Below the pieces are notes generated by a model. That model was not told where the DNA came from, made no database searches, and was given only the letters and a program-made list of their open reading frames with translations. A DNA stretch of 6,423 nucleotides from Actinomycetes bacterium (lineage in GTDB: Bacteria; Actinomycetota; Acidimicrobiia; Acidimicrobiales; Microtrichaceae): positions 1 through 6,423 of the forward strand of contig JAEWED010000242.1 of the NCBI GenBank assembly GCA_023389745.1. Direction: 5' to 3'. The stretch's first letter is position 1; each line of letters begins with the position of its first letter. This document shows, in pieces, positions 1 through 5,445 of this stretch. A program made the position numbers and the translations under genes.

Positions 1-1104
1 TAGGGCGAGGTAGCGCTGGGCCGGTCCGCGGTCGCGTGACAGGGGGCCCTTCGACATGGGGGTCACCCAGCCGGTCGTGAGGTCGACGTAGCCCAGCTCG
101 AACACGCCGTCGGACGGGCTGGCCAGGGTGCCGTAGAGGCGGTCCTGGTTGCGGCCCTGCCAGCGGTTGCCCACCACGACAGAGGTGTGCAGCCGGCCGG
201 AGAGCTGCAGCAGCCGGCTGCCGGGGATCACGACGGGCACCTCTGGCAGGTCCTGGGCGCGCAACCCGAGACCGGTCTGCGTCGCGGACCGCAGCAGGTG
301 CTCGACGAGCGGGTCGTCGTGGTCGAGGTGGATCTCGCCGGTGCGGAGGTCCTTGCGGCCGAACCGCTCGCCGTCCTCGTCGCGCAGCAGCATCTGGTGC
401 TCGCCGCCGCGCCGCGTGGTGGTCAGGTAGAGGAACCGGTTGGCACGGTTGAACAGGTCGCCGAGCTCGAGCCCGTCGACGTGGTGGAGCCCGGTGGTGG
501 TCGGCGTGACGGTGCCCGCCGGAGGGAACGCCTCGGACAGCACGGCGAAGAGCTGGTCGACGGTCTCGGAGTCGTAGATCGATCGTGACGACTCGATGGC
601 GTCCGCGAGGCGGCCGAGCCCGAGCACGATCGTGTCGCCGACGGTCAACGGCGCGAGGTCCTTCTGCGACGTCACGACCAGGGCCATGTCCACCGGGCCG
701 TCGCCACCGACCGTGCGCCGGATCGCGTCCCGCACGGCGCGCCGTTGCGTGGCGAGGTGCGTCACCGACCTGGTCTGCGACCAGCCGCCGTTGAGGAGCT
801 TCCCGTTGCGGACCTCGAGACGACCGTTCCACGACTTGGCGTCGAGCACGATGACCGAGCCCGGTCCGATCACGATGTGGTCGATGTTGTCGCCGGTCGG
901 TCCGACGCGGTCGTGCAGGGCGTGCCAGCCGGAGAGGCTGAGCGGGGCCAGGACCTTCGCGACGAGCTCGTGCGGCTCGAGCCGGTCGGTGCGCCGACGT
1001 GTCGCGGGGCGCGCCACGCCGGGCTTGCGGGCCGGGGTCCCGGCGGTCACCCCTTGCCCGGGGCTGCGAGGCGACGCGGCGTTCGCCTTCCCGCTGTCCG
1101 ACAC
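1..1104 (-). CDS. NERD-domain (nuclease-related) protein, 3' end cut by window edge
   Basis: The frame stays open for 368 codons from a GTG start to the left edge, so the C-terminus is missing. The start is set by a strong Shine-Dalgarno (GGGAGGA, 6-nt spacer). Residues 1-40 are rich in Ser, Pro, Gly, Ala and Arg and probably disordered. Residues about 42-150 form a NERD domain, a PD-(D/E)XK-like nuclease fold: IDHIVIGPG at 74-82, then VLDAKSWNG at 86-94, giving candidate catalytic D75, D88 and K90, with E43/E46 in the preceding helix. The rest (about 190-368) is not a family I can name; it contains two related strand-rich motifs ending DLRTG and DLTTG. NERD proteins are thought to act on DNA, but actinobacterial members are poorly characterised, so nuclease activity is inference. 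The gene lies 86 bp downstream of the lactate oxidase gene, behind a hairpin, so it is probably not a simple operon partner. No signal peptide or membrane segment is visible. The NERD assignment is firm; the role is open. Confidence 0.85.
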   Translation of the reverse strand, partial: MSDSGKANAASPRSPGQGVTAGTPARKPGVARPATRRRTDRLEPHELVAKVLAPLSLSGWHALHDRVGPTGDNIDHIVIGPGSVIVLDAKSWNGRLEVRNGKLLNGGWSQTRSVTHLATQRRAVRDAIRRTVGGDGPVDMALVVTSQKDLAPLTVGDTIVLGLGRLADAIESSRSIYDSETVDQLFAVLSEAFPPAGTVTPTTTGLHHVDGLELGDLFNRANRFLYLTTTRRGGEHQMLLRDEDGERFGRKDLRTGEIHLDHDDPLVEHLLRSATQTGLGLRAQDLPEVPVVIPGSRLLQLSGRLHTSVVVGNRWQGRNQDRLYGTLASPSDGVFELGYVDLTTGWVTPMSKGPLSRDRGPAQRYLAL

Positions 1105-1110
1105 GTGCTG

Positions 1111-1117
1111 TCCTCCC
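1111..1117 (-). promoter_or_regulatory. Ribosome binding site of the NERD gene
   Basis: On the minus strand GGGAGGA lies 6 nt before the GTG at 1104. It is the best Shine-Dalgarno in the gap and fixes a GTG start for a frame that has no in-frame ATG before the NERD domain. Confidence 0.7.
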
Positions 1118-1154
1118 TTTCCCGCCAGGCGCAGGCTACGGGAGAGTCCTTTCC

Positions 1155-1182
1155 CGGCTCAACCGCTTCGCGGTCCGAGCCG
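1155..1182 (-). terminator. Hairpin terminator after the lactate oxidase gene
   Basis: On the minus strand CGGCTC pairs with GAGCCG (6 bp), followed inward by a small GG/T internal loop and then ACCGC pairing with GCGGT (5 bp) around a GAA loop. It starts 8 nt past the lactate oxidase stop codon. No U-run follows, which is common for actinobacterial intrinsic terminators. It sits between the oxidase gene and the Shine-Dalgarno of the NERD gene, so it probably separates the two transcripts at least partly. Confidence 0.6.
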
Positions 1183-1190
1183 AACGAAGT

Positions 1191-2354
1191 TCAGGTCCGG
1201 TGGAGTGCGTCGGGGGTGAGATCCGCGATGGTGGCGTAGCCGTCGACGGCCATGATCAGGTCGGTCTCGGCGAGCAGGCATCGCAGGGTGTGCTCGATGC
1301 CGGCCTGACCGCCCACCGACAGGCCGTACGCATAGGGCCGACCGATGCCGACGGCAGTCGCGCCCAGGGCGAGCGCCTTGACCACGTCGGCGCCGCTGCG
1401 GATGCCCGAGTCGAACACGACGGGAGCGTCGCCGGCCGCGTCGACCACCGCCGGCAGGCAGTCGAGCGCGGGGAGCCCGCCGTTGGCCTGACGGCCGCCG
1501 TGGTTCGAGCAGTAGATGCCGTCCACGCCGCGGTCGATCGCCATGCGCACGTCCTCGGGGTCGCAGACACCCTTGAGCAGCAACGGCAGGTCGGTGAGCG
1601 ACCGGAGCCAGTCGAGGTCGTCCCAGCTCATGCCGGGGTTGCCGAAGCTCAGCGCCCACAGGCCGGTCGCCGCCTCGACGTCCTCTTCCGGCGGACGCTC
1701 CAGACGGGAGCGGAACACCGGGTCGGTGAAGTAGTTGGCGAGGCACAGCCCCTGCAGCTGCGGGAAGCTCGCGATCGACAGGTCGCGTGGCCGCCAGCCG
1801 AGCGTCAGCGTGTCGAGCGTGACCACGATCGCCGACCACCCGGCCGCCTCGGCGCGGCGCACGAAGCTCTCGCACACCTCTCGGTCGTTGGGCGGGTACA
1901 GCTGGAACCAGCCGGGTGTGTCGCCGAGCGCCGCGGCCACGTCCTCGAGCGGGTCCTCCATCAACGTCGACGCGACCATCGGCACCCCGGTCTCGGCCGA
2001 GGCCCGGGCGGTCGCGAGGTCGCCGTGGCCGTCCTCGGCGCACAGCGCGATCACACCCACCGGGGCGAGCATCAGCGGTGTCTCGTAACGGGTGCCGAAG
2101 AGCTCGACGGACAGGTCGCGCTGCGCCGCGCCGCGCAGGACCCGCGGCATCAGCCCCCACTTCTCGAACGCGGTGACGTTGGCGCGCTGGGTGTGCTCGG
2201 TGCCGGCGCCCCCGGTGACGTAGGACCAGATCTGGGGGCTCATCGCGGCCTCGGCACGCTGCTCCAGCTCGGCGAACGACATGGGTAGCTCCGGCATCTC
2301 GCCGGTCAGCCCGCCGAGGTAGATCTGCAGCTGCCAGTCCCCGAAGTTCGTCAC
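1191..2354 (-). CDS. FMN-dependent lactate 2-monooxygenase / L-2-hydroxyacid oxidase
   Basis: A 387-residue FMN-dependent alpha-hydroxyacid oxidase, close in sequence and length to Mycobacterium smegmatis lactate 2-monooxygenase, which converts L-lactate and O2 to acetate, CO2 and water in the cytosol. Visible features are Y45 (SYVTGG), EHTQRAN at 53-59, G100 in LAPVGVIAL, Y153 in FQLY, R188 in GWRPRDL, K261 in LLLKG, the catalytic block SNHGGRQ (H285, R288), and the FMN-phosphate loops DSGIRSGADVV (315-325) and GIGRPY (336-341). The start is GTG at 2354 with AGGGGG 5 nt upstream; it gives the family N-terminus (VTNFGDW). An ATG 40 codons further out would add a low-complexity tail with no family match. 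The lid region between about 212 and 244 is a few residues shorter than I recall for the mycobacterial enzyme. The PhnB-like gene is 138 bp upstream. L-lactate oxidase or another 2-hydroxyacid substrate cannot be excluded. Confidence 0.92.
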   Translation of the reverse strand: MTNFGDWQLQIYLGGLTGEMPELPMSFAELEQRAEAAMSPQIWSYVTGGAGTEHTQRANVTAFEKWGLMPRVLRGAAQRDLSVELFGTRYETPLMLAPVGVIALCAEDGHGDLATARASAETGVPMVASTLMEDPLEDVAAALGDTPGWFQLYPPNDREVCESFVRRAEAAGWSAIVVTLDTLTLGWRPRDLSIASFPQLQGLCLANYFTDPVFRSRLERPPEEDVEAATGLWALSFGNPGMSWDDLDWLRSLTDLPLLLKGVCDPEDVRMAIDRGVDGIYCSNHGGRQANGGLPALDCLPAVVDAAGDAPVVFDSGIRSGADVVKALALGATAVGIGRPYAYGLSVGGQAGIEHTLRCLLAETDLIMAVDGYATIADLTPDALHRT

Positions 2355-2359
2355 GTGTG

Positions 2360-2365
2360 CCCCCT
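2360..2365 (-). promoter_or_regulatory. Ribosome binding site deciding the GTG start of the lactate oxidase
   Basis: AGGGGG on the minus strand, 5 nt before the GTG at 2354. It supports the shorter 387-residue protein over an upstream ATG at 2474. Confidence 0.6.
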
Positions 2366-2378
2366 GGTCGAAGTGCGC

Positions 2379-2393
2379 GTGCCGATCCGGCAC
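2379..2393. repeat. Perfect 6-3-6 inverted repeat in the leader of the lactate oxidase gene
   Basis: GTGCCG-ATC-CGGCAC, centred about 32 bp upstream of the GTG start. It could be an operator for a local regulator or a small RNA hairpin just above the ribosome binding site. It does not match any operator that I know, and short palindromes are common in GC-rich DNA. Confidence 0.35.
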
Positions 2394-2467
2394 GACGTCG
2401 AGCGACCATTGTTGCCGGAGCCCGCCGGTGCACGCGGCACGCCCCGTGCGCGTCGCATGCCGGGTTG

Positions 2468-2492
2468 CCGACACCGGGCGCCGCTGGGTCGG
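2468..2492 (-). terminator. Weak hairpin directly after the VOC gene
   Basis: On the minus strand CCGACCC pairs with GG-T-GTCGG (7 bp with one bulged T) around a 10-nt loop, starting at the base after the stop codon. There is no U-run. It is weaker than the hairpins after the oxidase and tetR genes, so it may be a partial terminator or chance. The rest of the gap to 2354 shows only the 15-bp palindrome and the ribosome binding site. Confidence 0.3.
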
Positions 2493-2912
2493 TCAGGCCC
2501 CCGGGGAGTCGGGTGAGGCGGCGGAGACCATCCAGGGGGTGCCGTAGCGGTCGACGAGCACGCCGAACGCGGGCGAGAAGAAGACCTCCTCGAGGGGCGA
2601 CTCGATCGAGAGGGCGCCCTCGGCGAGCTCGTTCCAGACCCGACGGGCCTGCTCGGCGTTCGCCGTCGCGACGTTGACGTAGGTGCCCTGGGGGGTCTTG
2701 TGCTCCCCGGGCTGGGTGTCGCTCGCCATGAGGAGTGCGCCGCTCGGCATGACGAGCGCGGCGTGGATGACGCGGTCGGCGAAGCCCTCGGGGATCTCGC
2801 CGCCGGCCACCTCGGGTCCGAGGATGGTCAGCTCGCCGCCGAAGATCCCCTGGTACCAGGTGAACGCCGCCCGGCAGGTGCCGTCGAAGTTGAGGTACGG
2901 GTGGAAGTCCAT
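2493..2912 (-). CDS. PhnB-like VOC (glyoxalase fold) family protein
   Basis: A 139-residue single-domain vicinal oxygen chelate protein of the PhnB / 3-demethylubiquinone-9 3-methyltransferase-like group (E. coli PhnB is about 147 residues). It opens with the typical HPYLNFDGTCRAAFTWYQ block (residues 4-21), then IFGGE (23-27), VIHAAL (48-53) with H50 at a usual metal-ligand position, LLMASD (60-65), and the closing FGVLVDRYGTPWMV (116-129). The start is ATG 2912 with GAAGGAG 7 nt upstream. The open frame extends 28 codons further (to 2996), but that part is unlike the family and lacks as good a ribosome site. The substrate is unknown; E. coli phnB lies near phosphonate genes but its product has no settled function, and no phosphonate genes are present here. 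It precedes the lactate oxidase gene by 138 bp on the same strand and could share its transcript. No signal peptide; presumably cytosolic. Confidence 0.88.
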   Translation of the reverse strand: MDFHPYLNFDGTCRAAFTWYQGIFGGELTILGPEVAGGEIPEGFADRVIHAALVMPSGALLMASDTQPGEHKTPQGTYVNVATANAEQARRVWNELAEGALSIESPLEEVFFSPAFGVLVDRYGTPWMVSAASPDSPGA

Positions 2913-3046
2913 GAGCCGGCTCCTTCGCTGTGGCGACGTCGGTCGATGCTCCCGTATCAGGGGGCTCGGACCGCAGCGTCCATCCTTGCCGACCATCGAG
3001 GTGGCGGACGGTCGCGCCGCGCTTCGTTGTCACACCGGATGTGGAT

Positions 3047-3100
3047 GATGTCGGGCGTCGGGTCCGGCAGCTGACGCCCCATCCTGTCGGACCCGACATC
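3047..3100 (-). repeat. 13-bp inverted repeat with one arm split by a 7-nt duplication
   Basis: The plus-strand right arm is CGGACCCGACATC (3088-3100). Its reverse complement is found as GATGTC (3047-3052) plus GGGTCCG (3060-3066), interrupted by GGGCGTC (3053-3059), which repeats neighbouring bases. The right arm can therefore form 10 contiguous pairs with 3057-3066 or 9 with 3047-3055. The spacer is 21 nt. The element starts about 84 nt past the MFS stop and ends about 134 nt before the VOC start. It may be the MFS transcript terminator (no U-run) or a regulator site for the VOC gene. Confidence 0.55.
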
Positions 3101-3110
3101 CTCATCGCTT

Positions 3111-3146
3111 GGCGCGGTCGGCGCGGTCGGCGCGGTCGGCGCGGTC
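3111..3146. repeat. Four perfect tandem copies of a 9-bp unit
   Basis: GGCGCGGTC is repeated four times head to tail without a mismatch, 38 bp past the MFS stop codon. The repeat is not in any gene I accept. Its length is a multiple of three, so it gives a spurious Asp-Arg-Ala repeat in an open frame on the minus strand. Perfect identity suggests recent slippage. Confidence 0.85.
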
Positions 3147-3153
3147 GACGGTG

Positions 3154-3184
3154 TGAGAGTTGCGAGAGCGCGAGAGTGCGAGAG
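3154..3184. repeat. Degenerate GCGAGAG short tandem repeat next to the MFS stop
   Basis: Three copies of GCGAGAG (ends at 3168, 3176 and 3184) are spaced 8 bp apart and preceded by a partial TGAGAG. The last base abuts the MFS stop codon (3185-3187). On the transcript this is a CU-rich 3' leader. Low-complexity slippage is the simplest origin. Confidence 0.65.
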
Positions 3185-4609
3185 CTACAGGCGACCGGGC
3201 GCGACCGACGTCGTGCCGTCGACGGGCGGCGGCTCCTCCGTCGCAACTCCGGCGTCCCACGACTCGGCGAGGCGACGGTACGACCGTGACGTCCACGCGG
3301 CACCCGTCACGACGATCCCGATGATCCCGGTCGCCGAGAACATGACGGCGATGCCGCGCATGCCGCCGGTCCCGAACCAGCTGCCGATCGTCCGGGCGCC
3401 GAGCCCGTCGGTCATGAACGGCATCATGACGGTCTGTGCGAGCGGGCCGACGACCAGCGCGGTGAGGGGCGAGGCGCCGTTCTCGACGAGCTGCGCGAAC
3501 CCGAAGACCCGGCCCTGCTGCTGATACGGGATCGCTCGCTGCAGCACCGTCTGCTCCGCAGCCTCGATCATGGGCAGTAGGCCGATCCACACGGCCATGC
3601 CGACCGCGAGCAGCACGATCGAGGACTGCGCCGTGAAGACGGTGCAGACGATCCAGTTGATGAGGTTCCCGAGCAGGATCAGCCGGAGCGGCGACCGGCC
3701 GAGTCCGGTCCGAGCCACCACGAGGCCACCCAGGATCATCACGAAGCTCAAGGCCATCCACAACGCACCCCACGCCTCGACGCTGACGAGCTCCAGCCCG
3801 TAGGCATCGACCAGGGCCATGAACACACCGCCGAGCAGGTTGTTGAACGCAGCGAGCAGGACGAGCAGCCACAGACCCGGCACGCCGTGGATCGCGTCGA
3901 GCGCGCCGCGGATGTCGACGTGGGACCCGGTGTGGGTCGACACATCGGGCTCGGGCTCGTCGAAGCGGATGGTCGTGAGGTGCGCGAGCACGCCCGCCGT
4001 CAGCAGCACCGAGATGAGCAGCGCCCAGCCCATGCCGAGCACACCGATCACCAGACCGCTGAACACCGAGGTCGTCGCGAGCGCCACGCCCGAGATCGTG
4101 CCGACGAGCCCGTTCGCCTTGTCGCGTCGTTCGGCCGGGACCAGGAGTGTGACGCAGGTCGACAGCGCGACGCTGCGGACGTTGCCGGCGACCGAACCGA
4201 TGAGCGTGGACGCCATGACGATCCAGAACCACGGGAGCCGCAGGTCGAGCACCGCGTCGGTGCCTGCGAGCACGTAGGTGAGCGTCGCGATCGAGAACGC
4301 GAGCACCGACGTGCCCGTGGCCAGCCCCATCGCGGTGTGCTTGCGGTGCCGGTCCACGTAGGTGCCGAACGCCGGACCGATGACGGCTCCGAAGATGCCG
4401 AACGCCGCGCCGATCACGCCGGTGGCGACCACCGATCGGGTGCGCAGGTACACCCAGAAGGTCAAGGCGAACCACAGGAACGTGCTGGTGACCCCGTTGA
4501 CGAGGGTGTTGACCAGCAGCTGACGGAAGGCGCGCTCGTTCGGAGCGGTCAGCGGGGCGTCGTCGCTCGGCGTGGTGAGGTTGGTCGGTGTGGTGCGGTC
4601 AGGCGGCAT
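3185..4609 (-). CDS. MFS efflux transporter, DHA3 / MFS_3 type
   Basis: A 474-residue inner-membrane protein with about 12 hydrophobic segments (roughly 31-55, 61-82, 95-116, 126-145, 168-190, 192-214, 246-268, 278-299, 308-327, 330-347, 372-396 and 418-440). The cytoplasmic loop after helix 2 has the MFS motif A remnant GTYVDRHRKH (82-91). The VPAERRDKANGL block (157-168) and its second-half counterpart AIPYQQQGRVFGF (359-371) are typical of the DHA3 group, which includes macrolide exporters and the EntS siderophore exporter. The role is probably proton-driven export of a drug or small metabolite; the substrate is unknown. ATG 4609 is chosen with GGAAGG 9 nt upstream. A TTG 24 codons earlier (4681) overlaps the proposed -35 element and adds residues without family character. 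A TetR gene lies 156 bp upstream on the same strand, separated by a hairpin. The C-terminal 30 residues are Pro/Glu/Thr-rich and probably flexible. Confidence 0.9.
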   Translation of the reverse strand: MPPDRTTPTNLTTPSDDAPLTAPNERAFRQLLVNTLVNGVTSTFLWFALTFWVYLRTRSVVATGVIGAAFGIFGAVIGPAFGTYVDRHRKHTAMGLATGTSVLAFSIATLTYVLAGTDAVLDLRLPWFWIVMASTLIGSVAGNVRSVALSTCVTLLVPAERRDKANGLVGTISGVALATTSVFSGLVIGVLGMGWALLISVLLTAGVLAHLTTIRFDEPEPDVSTHTGSHVDIRGALDAIHGVPGLWLLVLLAAFNNLLGGVFMALVDAYGLELVSVEAWGALWMALSFVMILGGLVVARTGLGRSPLRLILLGNLINWIVCTVFTAQSSIVLLAVGMAVWIGLLPMIEAAEQTVLQRAIPYQQQGRVFGFAQLVENGASPLTALVVGPLAQTVMMPFMTDGLGARTIGSWFGTGGMRGIAVMFSATGIIGIVVTGAAWTSRSYRRLAESWDAGVATEEPPPVDGTTSVAPGRL

Positions 4610-4650
4610 CCCGAGCGGCCTTCCGGTCGTGGAGCGGTGGTGCTCAGCGC

Positions 4651-4681
4651 ACGGTACGAGTTGAAGTCCACTTGAGGGCAA
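4651..4681 (-). promoter_or_regulatory. Candidate MerR/SoxR-type promoter of the MFS gene
   Basis: On the minus strand a -35-like TTGCCC (4681-4676) and a -10-like TACCGT (4656-4651) are separated by exactly 19 bp, the long spacer typical of MerR-family-activated promoters. The overlapping sequence CCTCAAGT-GG-ACTTCAAC has a left half equal to the SoxR/MerR consensus half-site, and a right half that agrees only partly (5 of 8 positions symmetric). Transcription would begin near 4644, leaving a 5' leader of about 35 nt. No MerR-family gene lies in the window. Confidence 0.45.
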
Positions 4682-4736
4682 GCGGTTTCCGGCTGACGAC
4701 TACCCTGTCGACCGGTTCCGCGAGGCGCGAGCCGGA

Positions 4737-4757
4737 CACGTCGGACCCGCCGACGTG
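4737..4757 (-). terminator. Hairpin terminator after the tetR gene
   Basis: A perfect 8-bp stem, CACGTCGG and CCGACGTG, around a 5-nt loop, beginning 8 nt past the TetR stop codon on the minus strand. There is no U-run. Placement and stem quality suggest that it ends or attenuates the tetR transcript before the MFS gene. The symmetric sequence could also be a protein-binding site. Confidence 0.55.
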
Positions 4758-4765
4758 CTGTTCGG

Positions 4766-5350
4766 TCAGCCGGCCGGCGGGCCGTCGGTCCGGCTGGCCG
4801 CGAGGAGCTGCACGAGCCGCTCCTCGAAGTCGGCCAACTCCGCCACGTCCTGGTCCGAGATGCCGAGCGGACCAGGGAAGAGCGTCGCGGTGATCGAGCC
4901 GGCGACGCTGCGCAGCGCCATCATCCGCGCATCGCGGGGGTCCAATCCGTAGCTCGACTCGTAGATCGACGTGAGCTGGTCGAGGATCGGCGTGCCCGTC
5001 CGACTCTCGAACACGCTCGGGTCGGCAGCGATGAGCCAGTTCATCAGCGCGGTGGTCATGCGCACCAGGTCGCTGTTGTCGACGCTGCCGAGCGGTGGTG
5101 CGAGCCGCTCGGCGATCGCTTCGTTCAGCTGCTCGTGCACGGCGAGGAAGAGCGGGATCTTCCCGCCGAACCACGCCTGGACCATGCGATGGTGGTGGCC
5201 CGACTCCTCGCCGATCTGCCGGACCGTGATCTCGTCCGGGGTCCGGGTGGCCAGCAACGTGATGGTCGCTTCGATGATATTTCGTCGACCTTGGGTCCTG
5301 GATGTCCTCGGTCGGGTCGACCCAGGCTCCGAGGCGCTCACGTCGTCCAT
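4766..5350 (-). CDS. TetR/AcrR-family transcriptional regulator
   Basis: A 194-residue protein of usual TetR length. After a basic, flexible N-terminus (1-20), residues 21-70 form the three-helix DNA-binding domain: GRRNIIEATITLLATR (21-36), then the helix-turn-helix ITVRQIGEESGHHHRMVQAWFG (41-62), then GKIPLFLAVHEQL. The remaining helices (about 90-185) form the ligand and dimer domain, which is not conserved enough to name a ligand. The gene starts 95 bp from the divergent oxidoreductase gene and ends 156 bp before the MFS gene, the usual layout for a repressor of neighbouring efflux and detoxification genes; that target set is inference. Start ATG 5350 has only a weak, distant GAGG (10-nt spacer). 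Codon 4 is GTG, and TACGAT (5354-5349) is positioned as a -10 for a leaderless start there, so the first three residues are uncertain. Confidence 0.9.
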   Translation of the reverse strand: MDDVSASEPGSTRPRTSRTQGRRNIIEATITLLATRTPDEITVRQIGEESGHHHRMVQAWFGGKIPLFLAVHEQLNEAIAERLAPPLGSVDNSDLVRMTTALMNWLIAADPSVFESRTGTPILDQLTSIYESSYGLDPRDARMMALRSVAGSITATLFPGPLGISDQDVAELADFEERLVQLLAASRTDGPPAG

Positions 5351-5405
5351 CGTAGCGGCGCCTCGAGCCGATGAGATCCGGGCACACCACCGCCGGCAGC
5401 CCCCG

Positions 5406-5411
5406 TACAGT
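5406..5411 (+). promoter_or_regulatory. Candidate -10 element of the oxidoreductase gene
   Basis: TACAGT fits the TAnnnT -10 pattern and would place the transcript start near 5418, 28 nt before the ATG. No convincing -35 is visible 17-18 bp upstream. An imperfect dyad (GCAC and GTGC arms, 5417-5431) covers the predicted start point and could be a regulator site. Confidence 0.3.
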
Positions 5412-5445
5412 CAGAGGCACCGGACGAGTGCGACGAGGTGTGACG

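Noticed and set aside
1..1104. NERD protein as part of a defence island
   Set aside because: No toxin, restriction, helicase or other defence partner is visible beside it, and its neighbour is a metabolic enzyme.
999..2288. Long plus-strand open frame (429 codons) opposite the lactate oxidase gene
   Set aside because: It is antisense to a clear enzyme gene, its composition is Arg/Ala/Gly/His-rich with no domain, and such frames are usual shadows in GC-rich DNA.
2355..2474. Upstream ATG at 2474 for the lactate oxidase
   Set aside because: GTG 2354 has AGGGGG 5 nt upstream and begins at the family N-terminus; the 40 extra residues look like translated intergenic DNA.
2913..2996. Upstream ATG at 2996 for the VOC protein
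   Set aside because: The 28 extra residues are unlike the family, while ATG 2912 has a GAAGGAG site at 7 nt and starts at the conserved N-terminal strand.
3111..3184. CRISPR array
   Set aside because: The units are 8-9 bp with no spacers and there are no cas genes; these are simple tandem repeats.
1159..3303. 714-codon minus-strand open frame spanning the oxidase and VOC genes
   Set aside because: It is a different frame over two recognised genes, extremely Arg-rich, with no family motif; stop codons are simply rare at this GC content.
3102..4475. 457-codon minus-strand open frame ending in a DRA repeat
   Set aside because: It is a shadow of the MFS transporter gene; the Asp-Arg-Ala tail is just the 9-bp tandem repeat read in frame.
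4610..4681. TTG start at 4681 extending the MFS protein by 24 residues
   Set aside because: It overlaps the proposed -35 element, has no good ribosome site and adds residues without transporter character; ATG 4609 has GGAAGG at 9 nt.
5371..5445. Earlier start for the deazaflavin-dependent oxidoreductase
   Set aside because: The extra 25 residues are Arg/Thr-rich and the candidate promoter lies inside them; ATG 5446 has a well-placed GAGG.
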